Source: Isochrysis galbana
Taxonomy: Eukaryota > Haptophyta > Isochrysidales > Isochrysidaceae
Length of the DNA: 64,000 bases
Direction: 5' to 3'
Assembly: GCA_018136815.1 (NCBI GenBank)
Contig: CM030936.1
Coordinates: forward strand, 1-64,000
Of the stretch, positions 20,493 to 30,698 are shown piece after piece. Position numbers and translations under genes: made by a program. Position 1 is the stretch's first letter. Every line of letters starts with the position of its first letter. The notes below the pieces were generated by a model that ran no database searches, was not told the origin of the DNA, and saw nothing but the letters and a program-made list of their open reading frames with translations.

Positions 20493-21580
20493 GTGGTTGG
20501 TTGTTCCTCGGCCGCCAAGTCTACTGAAGCTGCCCGCGCCCCTACGCGCGAGCTCCAAATGTTAGCCGCCTCCCGTGCCCGGGCTAGCGGTTCCTCCGTC
20601 ATCTTGCCCCGCCATCTCGCCGAAGCTGCTCTAGCCTTGCGGCGGCCGCACGCGAGCACTCATTCATCACCCTCTGCCGTACTGCCGACGCATTTTGACG
20701 AGCTTTGCGCTGAGTTAGCGGCGATCCACGACGCCGTGACGTTCGACGCGGCCGAGGGGATTCCTCCACCCCGCGTTCTAGTCGTCGGTGAAGCTAGCGG
20801 GGTCGTGTCTTCGATGTTCCTACTCGCCGGAGCGCACGTCGCGACGTGCGATTTACGACCGTCGGAGATCGACTACATTCCCCACTTCTGCGGAGATGCT
20901 CTTCACATTCAAAACCTCGGTTGGGACCTCGTGGTTGCGCATCCGCCGTGCACGTATTTGTCGGCGGTGAGTTGCCAGTGGCTCGATCGGGAGCCGGGAC
21001 GACGCCAGGCTCTCGAATCCGCCGCTAGAGTCTTCCTCGCCATGGCAAGCGCCGACGCGCCTTTCGTTGCCGTCGAAAATCCTCGAATGCACGCGGAAGC
21101 CTCTGCCTTAGTCGGGGGTTGCGACCGCGGCAGTTTGTGCAGCCGTGGCAGCACGGCACGGGCCATCAAAAAGCAACTGGCCTGTACCTGACGGCTTCAC
21201 TCCCGTCCTTGCAGCCTTCGAAGATTGTCGAGGGACGTCTATCCGCTATGGCGGATCTATCGCCGTCGCCCCACCGTGGCGCCCTTCGCAGCCGCACCTA
21301 TGTGGGCATTGCCGGTGCAATGGCGGCCCAGTGGATGCCGGTCTTGCGCCGTTATGCGCGCGAAGCCAAGGCGTCGCGTTCGCTCGACTTCACGGTGGAC
21401 TGGGCAATTTCCCAAGCAGCTGCCAGCTTGAGAGAACGCCCTTCGCTTTGCTCGACCGGTTTCGAGCTGGCTGAGCCGAGGACGGCTCTGGCTCGTTCAT
21501 GGAGGGGAGAGGCGAAGCAGCTTCTAGCTCTCACCTCACGCCTCCCAGCGGTTCGCCAGTGTCTGATTCGGTTGTCGTGA
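20493..21580 (+). pseudogene. Phage-type DNA methyltransferase-like ORF within the gypsy element (frameshifted)
   Basis: The order of motifs resembles a family of Dcm-like proteins common in phages. There is a Rossmann start PPPRVLVVGEASGVV, then ATCDLRPSEIDYIPHFCGDA, then DLVVAHPPCTYLS carrying the PC motif, then an acidic/aromatic VAVENPRMHAEA (ENP motif). After about 21115 the frame shifts, and the next frame continues the family pattern: QFVQPWQHGTGHQKATGLYL, SKIVEGR, RSRTYVGIAGAMAAQWM. So one base is gained or lost near 21115. A leading helical part (LPRHLAEAALALRR, HFDELCAELAAIHD) is specific to this retroelement lineage and is shared with the decayed copy at 6575-7130. Whether it methylates DNA is unknown. 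Confidence 0.65.
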
Positions 21581-23130
21581 TCCCGGACGCAGGCCCCGTT
21601 GCCGATGCTTCTCGCCTGCTTCATCAGGAGGACTCGGAAACAAACGTATCGCAAGACGAGGCCGAGGCGGAAGGAGACCGCTTCCTGCCGTGGGAGTGGC
21701 CCATAGAGGACCGCTCTACAACGCCAGGCCCTCCAAACACGGTGAAGAAGCGCCGCAGCAAGTGGCAGGTCTTCGACCGTGATGTAATTTCGGGGGTCCA
21801 TCGGTGGCAGGATGTCACGCCTTCCATCGCCCAAGAAATCGCTGAGCAAGCGGCAGCTGCGGAGCCGTCGGAACCTCCCATCTTGTCTCGACTGGGCTCT
21901 CAAGGCATCAATGCACTATCTCCGAGCGCCTCCTTCACGGCTGGCGACGAGGGAGTGGCCGAACTGACCAATTCGTTCGTAGCCGAAAGGCCACTCGAAA
22001 CCTGGGATGTCGGGCCCGACTCGGGAGAAGATGACACGCCCGAGATGCCAGAACACCGGAGCATGCAGACCCTCGAGACCAAGCCCTCCGACGCCGCCGA
22101 AGGAGAGGATACTCCACGGGCACTGTATTGCGATGGGGCTACCGCTAGGGGCCTCAGTGCGGCCGGATTTTCCGAGTTGTCGAAGCTTCCGAAGACAGAC
22201 TTGCAGAAGTCCCTGGAGAAGGAATGGTCACGCCAAATGGATCAACCTCGGCATCCGACGGACCGTCGAGGGCTAGGCTATGATGGCGTGCCTAACCCCT
22301 CTAGTTCAGCAAAGGCATCCCCACGCTCCTCGATACCATTCGTGCCGCAGACGGTGGCCGCCGCTATCGAGCGAGTGCCCCACGTCGATGAATCTTCTCC
22401 GTCCAGGCTAGCCTCCAATCCAACCACCCTGTCACCCGGAGCCGGAACCTCGCTTCCGGTGGAATCTATCGCGGACACTCCGCCGCCGCTCTACCCTCGT
22501 CACTGCCTCTATGTCCGCGATCTCGTGGTCTGCCGTGCCGATGGCGACCGCGCAGCTCAAGGGTTCGTTCTCCCGGACGTTGCCCTCACGGTGAACAGCA
22601 CCCTGGCTGACACTGGAGCGGGCCCGTCAGTAATCACCACTGCTCTTCTCGATCGACTACCTGAAGACGCTTGCGTCGAACGCGTATCGGACGCTACCGT
22701 CCCCAACCTACATGGGCCGGACGGCCTTCCTCTCATCACTAGGGGCCGGGCTAGCCTCGTCTTCTCCTTGTCCGGTCGCCTCTTCCGTCATTCGTTCGCG
22801 GTCATCGAAGGAAACGCGATGCTTCTGCTCGGGAACGATTTTTTGGCCGCCCACTCCGCTACCATTTCTCTCGACGCCGCGAGCTCGGAAGGAAGCCTCC
22901 GCCTCCGTCCGGCCTCTGGCGATTCAGAAGACTCTTCAAGAGTCCTTTCCGAATGTGTAGTCAGAGTTTCCACGGCGCCGCCCCCAGTCGCGGACGCCGG
23001 CTTCGTCGGAGCTATCTCGATGTCACCCGGTCAGCCGCTGACTGTCGACTTTCTGGAGAGGTCGACGGCAACACGAGAGATCCCGGCGGATCGGAGGGTG
23101 AGGCTGCTGCTGATGCTAGGCAGCCACTCT
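21499..23130 (+). CDS. Pol N-terminal part with aspartic protease
   Basis: The frame starts with ATG at 21499, overlapping the end of the methyltransferase-like region. It first encodes a disordered acidic region with the motif PRHPTDRRGLGYDG, which resembles a G-patch-like signature. Then comes a retropepsin: TLADTGAGPSVITTALLDRL holds the DTG active site, and AMLLLGNDFLAAHSATISL fits the second conserved hydrophobic-G motif. Past about 23050-23130 the correct frame moves to another register, a break between protease and RT. The open frame itself runs to 23223. Confidence 0.8.
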
Positions 23131-24110
23131 ATACACCTCTCTTTGAGTCTGCCGACGAGTTTGCGGCCAAAGCTCCGGCGTCTACCTCGTCCGAATATCT
23201 TCTCTACACGGAGCAAGCGGTGACGATTCCTGCCTTCCACCGCGCAACCATCTGGGTCAGGGTTCCGCTAGCTCTCCGAGATCATTCGGACTGCGCGATG
23301 CTGGTCGACCGCCTACCAAATCGCGAGGCTCTCGATTCGTCCCCTCTCGTAATGCCCACGGTGGTCACGCCCACGGACGATCACCGCATCGCGGTGACGA
23401 TCGTCCACACCGGAGTCGATGCGCTGACCCTGCCGTCTCTGCATCCGATAGCTTCGCTCCAGGTGCGTTTCAAGTTGCACCGGGGCTGGACTCCGAATGG
23501 AAGCGAGGGGGATGGTGACCCTGTCACCGCGCTGAGCGAGGAGCAACGATCTCTACTCGACTCAGCCACCATCGATCCAGACCGGCTTCTTTCCGACGAT
23601 CAACGAGAAGAAGTACGCCAACTCTTGGCCCGGCGCATCAAAGCTTTCGCGTTGCACCCGGGGGCTCCAAACCATACGCACGTTCTCGAGGTGGAGTTGC
23701 CACTCAACCCCGGCGCTGTTCCTCACCGGCACGCTCCGTCTAGAGTGGGCCGCGCAGGCGAGCTCATCATAGAAGAGGAGGTAGCCAAGATGGAAGCCGC
23801 CGGCATTATTCGCAAGTCAAATTCGGCTTGGGCTTCCCGAGTAGTCCTGGTCAGCAAGAAAGATGGCTCCGTTCGATTCTGCGTGGACTACCGCGACACG
23901 AACGCCAAGCTACGCGTCGAGGATAGCCCTCTACCCCTCATTGTGGAGGCTATCGATAGGCTAGCGTCCGGCCAAGGGCCGCTCAGTTCTCTCTTTTTAT
24001 GTACTCTCGATTTAGCCTCTGGTTTTTGGGGCATCCCGATCAAAGAATCGCACAAACATATCACCGCTTTCACTACCCACCGCGGCAAATACGAGTTCAA
24101 CTTCTACCGT
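23040..24110 (+). CDS. Pol: reverse transcriptase, N-terminal half
   Basis: This frame carries the region before RT (FALHPGAPNHTHVLEVELPL), the fingers motif IIRKSNSAWASRVVLVSKKD, VRFCVDYRDTNA and the palm motif TLDLASGFWGIPI that holds the first catalytic Asp. After KYEFN near 24100 the reading register changes to the next feature. The frame break removes continuity just before the LPFG motif, so the pol gene as written cannot make a full-length protein. Confidence 0.85.
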
Positions 24111-25429
24111 TCGGCATCCAATCAGGTCCCTCCTACATGTGCCGCTTGATGGACATCGTTCTCGGTGCGCTAGCGTGGGAGATCTGCATGCCTTACCTCG
24201 ATGATGTGGGCATCTGGTCAACGGGCGTGGGTCCTTCCGAAGAGGCCAGGGCACAGGCTTCGTTCGAGCAAATGCTTCACCGGCTAGACCTCGTTCTCGA
24301 ACGGCTAGAGTGGGCCGGTCTGACCTGCAAGATGTCCAAGTGTGTCTTCTTTGCCACCTCTACGGAGTACCTCGGTCACGTTGTCTCGAGGGAAGGTCTC
24401 AAGATGGACCCGAAGAAGGTCGCAGCTGTCGCCGACATCGACCCGTCATCCATCAACTCCTTGGAAGCGGTTCGATCTTTCCTCGGCCTTTGCTCCTACT
24501 ATCGTCGATTCATTCGCCAATTCGCCGCTAAGGCTGCTCCTCTCACTGCCCTCACGCGGAAGGGCTGCGACGTGGCAAAGGAGTCCCAGTCCGAGGAGTG
24601 TCGCCGAGCTATCCAAGAGCTCAAGACAGCGATCACTTCGGAGCCCGTCTTGACTCCACCCAGGGATGATCGGCCCTTCATCGTCAAGACCGATGGGGCT
24701 AGCAAGTTGGGTATCGCCGGCATCCTCTCGCAGCTAGGAGACGATAACCGTGAACGAGTCGTTGGGTATTACGCTCGCAGTCTCACCTCGGCCGAACGCC
24801 ATTGGACGGTGACCGAGATTGAGCTCTTGGCTGCCCTGGAATCAATCCGAAATTGGCGACCCTACCTTTGGGGGCGTCGGTTCAAGTTAGTCGTTGACCA
24901 CTCTGCGCTGCGATGGCTGCATACCATGAAGGATCAAGTAGCCGGTGGGCCAGCCTCTCGGCTGACTCGGTGGGCTCTCAAGTTGGCTGAGTACCGGTTC
25001 GATGTCGAACATAAACCAGGAGCTGTTCATCAGGATGCTGACGGGCTGTCCCGGCTAGCATCCCTGGAGCCGGAACACGAAGATGAACCACTCGCCGGCC
25101 CAGCGCCGCTAGCGGTACGTGAGCCTGGCTCAGAGTCTCTAGCCGAGCATGAACGGTCTCATCCGGTGGCTGCCATCACGCGCTCCGTAGCTACGGCGCG
25201 AGGGCTTCAAGCTTTGGACCGATCTCGTCGTCGAGCCTCCGATTCCGGGCCCGCCATCCAGTCCAGTTATTTGGCCCCGGGTACGCCGACTTCCGAAGAG
25301 ATGAGAGCGGCCCTGGCGGAAGATCCGTTCGTAGAGCCACTCCTGGCTCAGGAGAGACGGCCAACCACGAGCCATCAGGCCAAGGGTCGCCTCCGCCGGC
25401 CGCCGCCTCAGGCCCCATTGCGAAGATGA
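24095..25429 (+). CDS. Pol: reverse transcriptase C-terminal half and RNase H
   Basis: The frame resumes at LLPFGIQSGPSYMCRLM, then has the catalytic YLDDVGIWS motif and thumb motifs ending in SFLGLCSYYRRFIRQFA. RNase H follows: FIVKTDGASKLGIAGILSQL (first Asp), SAERHWTVTEIELLAALES (Glu), FKLVVDHSAL (Asp) and a C-terminal HKPGAVHQDADGLSR. The frame ends at 25429 before the integrase. A diverged copy of the RNase H end lies at 34507-34935 on the other strand. Confidence 0.88.
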   Translation, partial: VQLLPFGIQSGPSYMCRLMDIVLGALAWEICMPYLDDVGIWSTGVGPSEEARAQASFEQMLHRLDLVLERLEWAGLTCKMSKCVFFATSTEYLGHVVSREGLKMDPKKVAAVADIDPSSINSLEAVRSFLGLCSYYRRFIRQFAAKAAPLTALTRKGCDVAKESQSEECRRAIQELKTAITSEPVLTPPRDDRPFIVKTDGASKLGIAGILSQLGDDNRERVVGYYARSLTSAERHWTVTEIELLAALESIRNWRPYLWGRRFKLVVDHSALRWLHTMKDQVAGGPASRLTRWALKLAEYRFDVEHKPGAVHQDADGLSRLASLEPEHEDEPLAGPAPLAVREPGSESLAEHERSHPVAAITRSVATARGLQALDRSRRRASDSGPAIQSSYLAPGTPTSEEMRAALAEDPFVEPLLAQERRPTTSHQAKGRLRRPPPQAPLRR

Positions 25430-25432
25430 TTC

Positions 25433-25690
25433 GTGTTCCAGTCCTGTCGCTCCCGTCCCTCCCGCTCAGCATCCAAGATGTTTCGCCGTTTCGTCGTTCA
25501 CGATGGGCTCGTCTACTATCGCACCGTTCCTGACTCCACCGACCCGGACTCGCTAGTGCTCTATGTTCCGCCCTCGTTGCGGTCTCGCTACCTCTTTGCC
25601 TACCACGATCGCTCCGGTCACCTTGGAGTTTCTCGTATGTCCGGTCTTCTTCGTACTCGGGTATACTGGCCGGCATGTCTTCCGACGTTG
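25433..25690 (+). CDS. Pol: integrase zinc-binding N-terminus
   Basis: The frame reads FRRFVVHDGLVYYRTVP, then YHDRSGHLGVSRM holding the two His of the HHCC zinc-binding domain. The two Cys (VRECHECTLAK) are in the next frame, so a frameshift falls near 25675-25700. Confidence 0.75.
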
Positions 25691-27000
25691 CATCCTACGT
25701 CCGGGAATGCCACGAGTGCACCCTCGCCAAGCCGCTACCTAGGGCTCTAGCGTCGCCCTCCGGTCTCTCCGTGGGCACCTACCCCTTTGATGTGGTCTAC
25801 TGCGACGTGCTCGCACTGGCTCCCACTCACAACTTCGTGCCTGGAGTCTCGGGTTACGACAAGCTGGTCGTCTTCATCGACTCGCTCACTCGATGGATTG
25901 AGGCTGAGCCGTCGAATGGGGATCCCTCGTCGGAGGTGGCCTTGGACATGTTCATCCGCTTGATTGTGACGCGTTATGGAGTCCCTAGGCAGCTTCGAAC
26001 CGACGCCGGTTCGAATCTATGTTCGGTTCTTGTTTCGCGTATTCTGGAGCTCACCGGGACTGATTTGTCGAGTACAGAGCCGTACCGACATGAGGGTGTA
26101 GGCTTCGTCGAACGCGCTCAGCAAACGCTCATTCGTTTGATGCGCGCCTCGAACGAGGGTGGCAGCCATTGGGTCGACCATTTGCCGTTCCTACTCCTCT
26201 CGTTGAGGGCTTCTTCCGGTCGTGTTACCTCCCGGTCTCCAGCGTCTTTGATCTTTGGGCGTGAGCTGCGTCTGCCCGCTCAACTCTCTGATCCGAAGTC
26301 TGTTTCGCCAACTGCTCTCGAGGCGGCGTCCGCCGACGTTCGCTCGTACGCATCCAGGCTCAATGCGAGCCTCCGCCTCTCTTGGTCCAGCGCTCTCGAG
26401 GCTACCCTAGCCGCTCAGGCTGAGTCAGTCCGTGACGCTACCATCAAGTCTCAAAGACCAGCTCGTTTCGAACCTGGGGATCGCGTCTGCATGCGATTAC
26501 CAGGCCATGCCAACAAGTTGCAATTCATCTACTCGGGTCCCTACCGCGTCGTAGAGGCTCTGTCCGACACTAGGTACCGACTCCGTGATCTGGAGAACCG
26601 GTTAGTCAAGGAGGAGGTGCATATCTCGAACCTCCGGCCGTATCATACTTTCGTTGATGAAGAGCCGCTGGCTGACGACGAGTACATCGTTGAGAAGTTG
26701 CTCGATCGTCGTAGCCATGGCGATTCTACCGAGTACCTCGTGAAGTGGCGTGGCTATTCTCTTCGAGAAGCCACCTGGGAGCCTCGTTCCGAGTTGCTCC
26801 GTCGTTGTTCTGATTTGCTTGATGATTATGATCGCTCCGTCGAGAGACTTGTCCAGAAGATGTTGAGTCCCCGGAAGCAACTTCTTCGTCGGCCAGGGAT
26901 ACTCCTCTTCCTCCCGTTCTCGATGCGCCGTCTTCGCGCACTCGATCCAGGCTCCATCCTCGTTGATCCCATGTCTTGGGTAAGGGACCCGTCCCTCTAG
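25675..27000 (+). CDS. Pol: integrase core and chromodomain
   Basis: The frame begins with VRECHECTLAK, completing the HHCC domain. The DDE core is seen as DVVYCDVLALAPTHN (Asp), RQLRTDAGSN (Asp) and EGVGFVERAQQTLIR (Glu). The GPY/F-like end is KLQFIYSGPYRVVE. After HISNLRPYH the C-terminus has a chromodomain, DEYIVEKLLDRRS to EYLVKWRGYSLREATWEP. Chromodomains at this place define chromoviruses and are known to guide integration towards modified chromatin. The predicted integrase ends with a short extension. Confidence 0.92.
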   Translation: MSSDVASYVRECHECTLAKPLPRALASPSGLSVGTYPFDVVYCDVLALAPTHNFVPGVSGYDKLVVFIDSLTRWIEAEPSNGDPSSEVALDMFIRLIVTRYGVPRQLRTDAGSNLCSVLVSRILELTGTDLSSTEPYRHEGVGFVERAQQTLIRLMRASNEGGSHWVDHLPFLLLSLRASSGRVTSRSPASLIFGRELRLPAQLSDPKSVSPTALEAASADVRSYASRLNASLRLSWSSALEATLAAQAESVRDATIKSQRPARFEPGDRVCMRLPGHANKLQFIYSGPYRVVEALSDTRYRLRDLENRLVKEEVHISNLRPYHTFVDEEPLADDEYIVEKLLDRRSHGDSTEYLVKWRGYSLREATWEPRSELLRRCSDLLDDYDRSVERLVQKMLSPRKQLLRRPGILLFLPFSMRRLRALDPGSILVDPMSWVRDPSL

Positions 27001-27341
27001 GCTAGCCCCACGCCTCGGCTAGGGCTCCGAGTTCAAGAGCGAATCATGGAGGTGCTGAACGCGTGCTGCCTGCGCTCTACACCCGGCGCAACACCCGAGC
27101 AAAGCTCCTGTAAAAGGGAGAAGTGGGTGGGGCAGTGCGTACGAAAGAGGCCGCCGCGTTAAGCCGCCGATTTCGTGCTCGCTTTGGATCCAAAGGGTGT
27201 TCTTGTCTCCACGTTTCGCTCGCTATGTTCCGTTGCTTCTTGTTCCGATTCTGACCTCTGGTCAGCCAGTTCCAGGTTCCAGGTCTCTGTTTCCAAGTTC
27301 ACCGCTCGACATCGGGAGACGTCTCGATCTTAGTCGGGGGG

Positions 27342-28667
27342 TGTCGCATTCATCCTAGATGATGCGATTTCCAGGCTCTTGTTTCCAGGTCCTTCGCCGT
27401 GCGGCCACACGGTGAAGCTCAGGTACATCTAGGTTGGTAGGGTTCGTCCCTAGCGATCTAGAATTCGAGTTCTGTTTCGTTCCTTCTAGCCTGTTTGTCA
27501 GGTCTAGATTCCAGGTTTCCTCCTTTCGGGTAATCTTGACCCAAAGGAGCCAGGTCGCCTGTCACTCGCTGCGCGCTTGTCTCAGGCTCTCGAGTTACCT
27601 TGTGAAGGCTTGTTTAGCTTCTTGCAAGGCTTGTCGTTTCTTGTTGGGTTCCGGTTCTTTCTTGGGACCTGCTGACTTTCGTTGTTGTCCAGGCCTGTTC
27701 TTCGTAGGTTCTGCTTGGCCTGGTTAGGGTTTCGTTGAATCCCGCGTTCGGCGTTTGGCGTTCGTCTTGGCGTTCGGAAATTTCCTCTCACATTCCCTAG
27801 GTCCGCTACCCTTGGCTTGTAGGTCCTTGCTTCTTTCTTCTCGGTCAAGGTGTTTGGCGAGCGAGTCGGTTGCTCTATCCGCTCGAGATTTGAGGTTTAA
27901 TTTGCCATCTCCCCTTGGAGATCGGTGTAGGTTCGCTTCCTAGGTGAGGGAATCTTTCCCCTTGATGCAAGCTACATGCAAGCCTTGGCCCTTTGGTGTT
28001 TCTTCCCCTTGGTTGCTACTCAGGGTTGTTCGTTAGAAGCGTCTAGAAGGTTCACGCTCAACGGCAAGATTTCCTCTGTCGTGAAGACATCTCGTTGCGA
28101 TCTGTATCCAAAGTGATCGCCGTGGTCGCGCGACATGACGCTCCCCTTCGGACTCTCCGCTACGTGGGAAGTTACAACGGAGACACGCTCCGGCCGTCGC
28201 TGCGGAGTCTCTCTCTCTCTCTCGCTCTCTCTCTCCGTCTCTCGCGACGTGTTTGAGTTATCGGTGATTTGGGGTCGCGGTTGCTTGATAATTTGCTTTG
28301 TTTGGGTGAATGATTCCGGTGTGTTCGTGAGTCGGTGTATCCTGTTGTTCTCAGCTTCGTTGTCCGTCGTTGTTCGCTGCGTCGCTGCACTCAAGCAGCT
28401 TAGGCTCCCTCCCTGAGGGAAGAGTTCTTTGTAGGTCTAACAATCTCTTACAACCCATCACACTAGGGCCGCTAGGAGCGCCTCGCCGCCCCACAGCCCT
28501 TCGTTCGCCGTTCGTTCCCGTCCAGACACCCAATGGGGTTGCCCGACCCAGTCCAGAATTTCATTCACCCGACTCCCGGTGGGGAGGAGGGCCAAAGCGC
28601 CGCGCTAGCCGCCGGTGCTGCTCGCGACGGAGTGGCTCAGAGCCCTCCGGTAGCGCTCGACTCGACA
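27342..28667 (+). repeat. 3' LTR
   Basis: The LTR is 1326 bp, begins TGTCGCATTCATCC after a G-run, and ends CTCGACTCGACA. It is near-identical to the 5' LTR, which argues for recent insertion. The following bases GTGTGTAG do not repeat the bases before the 5' LTR. Confidence 0.92.
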
Positions 28668-29142
28668 GTGTGTAGCTAGATGTCGGTTCGGTCGGTCGGT
28701 CGTTCAGCCGCGTTCCACGTTCCACACTCTACAGTTCTTTCCTTCTTCCTTCTTCTTTTATTCTCTTGTTCCTGCTCCTCCTCCCTTTCTTCCCGCCTAC
28801 ACTTTGTCTGTTCAATATTTATATGTATAAAAGAGACCACTCTTCTCCATTTCCATCTCCACCGCCTTTTTTTCCGTTCCCCCCCTTGGCCCGACAACTC
28901 GACAGCCGACGGCCGACGGCAACACAGAGTACAGCCCGATGCCGAGCAAGAAGCGTGGTGCCGAGCGAGGATCTCCTCCATGAGGTGGACCATATCGTGG
29001 CCAAGCGGCTAGGGCTCGTCCAAGGGGCAAGGGGCAAGGGGAGCCGCAATACTTATTGGTCCGATGGCAAGCACGGTTGGACGTCGCCATTATCCATTAT
29101 CCATTATCTATGGTATTAATATATTTGAGGCCCTCAACTAAT
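28668..29142. other. Unassigned segment
   Basis: A TATA-like GTATAAAAG occurs at about 28826 and an ATG at 28939 opens only a 14-codon frame. Another frame reads HEVDHIVAKRL, faintly like the start of a chromodomain, but lacks the aromatic cage pattern. I see no supportable gene. Confidence 0.4.
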
Positions 29143-29186
29143 ATCATAGATAGTAATAGTGCTCAAGAGCTATTACTATCTATGAT
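29143..29186. repeat. Perfect inverted repeat, 17-bp arms
   Basis: ATCATAGATAGTAATAG is followed after 10 bp by its exact reverse complement. It lies in an AT-rich island (29090-29240) unlike the GC-rich surroundings. TTGAGGC (29125) and GCCTCAA (29195) form a second, outer inverted pair, so it could be a small foldback element. Confidence 0.75.
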
Positions 29187-29229
29187 GATAATCCTAATAG
29201 CCTCAACATTGCCTATTATCTAGATATTA

Positions 29230-29590
29230 GGCTAATATATTCACAGTCTTAGTGGGCGCGCGTGAACGATGGGGCGCAAGCGCACGGTCGTGGGTGGGTG
29301 GCCATTGTTGGCTGGGAGAAGATGTGGAGTGTGTGGGCCATGCTGGCCATGCGGACTCTGTTGGTGCGCAGCTGTCAGCTGTCCGGGGATGGCACGGGCC
29401 GTGGCTCGTGCGCTCGTGCGCACGCACGTGGATCGGGGGGGGCGCCCTCTCTCGGGCACTTTGGGTGCGCGGTGCGCGGTGTCGAGCATGACCCGATTGT
29501 CCGTTGTCCGATCGTCCATCGCGGCGGGGTTGGCGGCAGGGAGCAGGGAGGGGAGCGGCGCGCGCTCCATGACCCTATCAACTACCTATC
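29230..29590 (-). repeat. LINE 5' module, copy 3
   Basis: On the minus strand TTGATAGGGTC precedes ATG at 29570 and the frame reads MERAPLPSLLPAANPAAMDD, the same ORF1 start as the other copies. The frame stays open for 109 codons with a Pro/Arg-rich composition. Its 5' side meets the assembly gap at 29605. Confidence 0.6.
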
Positions 29591-29604
29591 AATTCAATGC
29601 TACG

Positions 29605-29704
29605 NNNNNNNNNNNNNNNNNNNNNNNNNNNNNNNNNNNNNNNNNNNNNNNNNNNNNNNNNNNNNNNNNNNNNNNNNNNNNNNNNNNNNNNNNNNNNNNN
29701 NNNN
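29605..29704. other. Assembly gap (100 N)
   Basis: Exactly 100 N. It lies between a LINE 5' module and an unassigned minus-strand frame. Confidence 0.99.
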
Positions 29705-29893
29705 TGCGGCGAGGCTGTAGAAAAGCGGCCTCCACACTTGCAGAAAGGCGGCCCAGCCTGCCTCGGCCGCCTCACCAACGTTGACGAGGAACTCATGGAA
29801 GGGGGCGCGCTCAGCGGCGGCCTCGGCCACGTTGGAGAGGAATTCGTGCGCCGCGTGCATCGCGGGGCTGCCCCGCGCGAGTAGCTCCTCCAT
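29705..29893 (-). CDS. Unrecognised N-terminal coding fragment at the gap
   Basis: The minus frame starts MEELLARGSPAMHAAHEFL and contains two copies of a HEFLxNVxEAA motif (HEFLSNVAEAA and HEFLVNVGEAA) about 17 residues apart. It enters the gap after LFYSLAA. The internal repeat makes it look coding, but no family is recognised. Confidence 0.3.
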
Positions 29894-30427
29894 CGGCAGA
29901 GAGAGTTAGGTCGCCGTCGTCGTCTCTACGGCGGCGTCGGCGTGAACGGGTCGGGTGTGAGAGCGGGCGGCACGGCCGCGGGAGGAGTGGGGGGGGGGGG
30001 GGGGGGGGATCCTTATTGCTCTGAAGTTATGGCCCCGGCCTCTCGACGATAAGATACCCACTTTTACTTTTAAACATATGCACTACAGGGAAAATTTTCT
30101 AGACTCCTGGAACCTCATAGTGAGAAGTTGCAACCTGAACCTGAGGTCCAGTTTTTTTTCGTCCCCGCACCCGCGCACCCGCACCCGCCCCAATATTGGT
30201 GCCTAGCGTGAGAAGTTCTATGTTAGATGCTAGGGACTGGTTTTTAGCTTTGTCGTGTTTATCGTTATCGTGAATATATAGCTGTATAATATAGGACTAA
30301 TGAATGTTGATTTGAGTGTTAAGGTCGTTTAGGTCTATTCACTATTCAATAGTCTATTCTTTTTTCGGTTATATTCCCATAGCTGCCTGAGCTCTCCTAG
30401 CCTTCGTCCCGAGTATTAAATCTCCAA
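29894..30427. other. Intergenic with poly-G run
   Basis: A G-run of about 20 lies at 29990-30008. The rest is AT-richer and without a convincing frame. Confidence 0.5.
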
Positions 30428-30575
30428 ATGGAGTTTCCCGACCCAATCCCAATCCCAATCCAGAATTTCACTCACCCGACTCCCGGCAAGGAGGAGGGTC
30501 AAAGCGCCGCGCTAGCCGCCGGTGCCGCTCGCGACGAAGTGGCCCAGAGCCCTCCGGCAACGCTCGACTTGACAG
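30428..30575 (+). repeat. LTR end fragment
   Basis: This matches the last ~150 bp of the gypsy LTR (GGGTTGCCCGACCCAGTCCA region to CTCGACTTGACA) with many substitutions. It ends CA like the LTR and is followed by unrelated sequence. It is an old fragment of a related element. Confidence 0.65.
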
Positions 30576-30698
30576 GGGAGATCCCGATCTCACCCTCTCC
30601 CTCTCCCCAACTCATTACTAACCCCACCAACCACCAAGTCAAATTTACACGCCCAAAATGCTAACGAAAGCCCCAACCAACAATAGAACCTGCAGCTC

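Larger units (their letters stand above)
15413..28667 (+). mobile_element. Ty3/gypsy chromovirus-type LTR retrotransposon with methyltransferase-like ORF
   Basis: The 13.3-kb element has near-identical LTRs at both ends. Internal order is gag, a serine-rich spacer, a phage-type methyltransferase-like region, aspartic protease, reverse transcriptase, RNase H, integrase and chromodomain. RNase H before integrase, and the chromodomain after it, are Ty3/gypsy features. A G-run at 27335-27341, just before the 3' LTR, fits a polypurine tract. No standard primer-binding site or target duplication is recognised at the ends. Pol is broken by several frameshifts. At over 13 kb it is long for the family because of the extra 2.2 kb between gag and protease. 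Confidence 0.93.

Noticed and set aside
15413-28667. A 4-6 bp target duplication around the gypsy element
   Set aside because: The bases before 15413 (CCGAGAT) and after 28667 (GTGTGTA) do not match in any register, so none is claimed. A later rearrangement or a misassembly could explain this.
28980-29119. Chromodomain-like stretch HEVDHIVAKRL after the 3' LTR
   Set aside because: Only the first few residues resemble a chromodomain. The aromatic residues and the WEP motif are absent.
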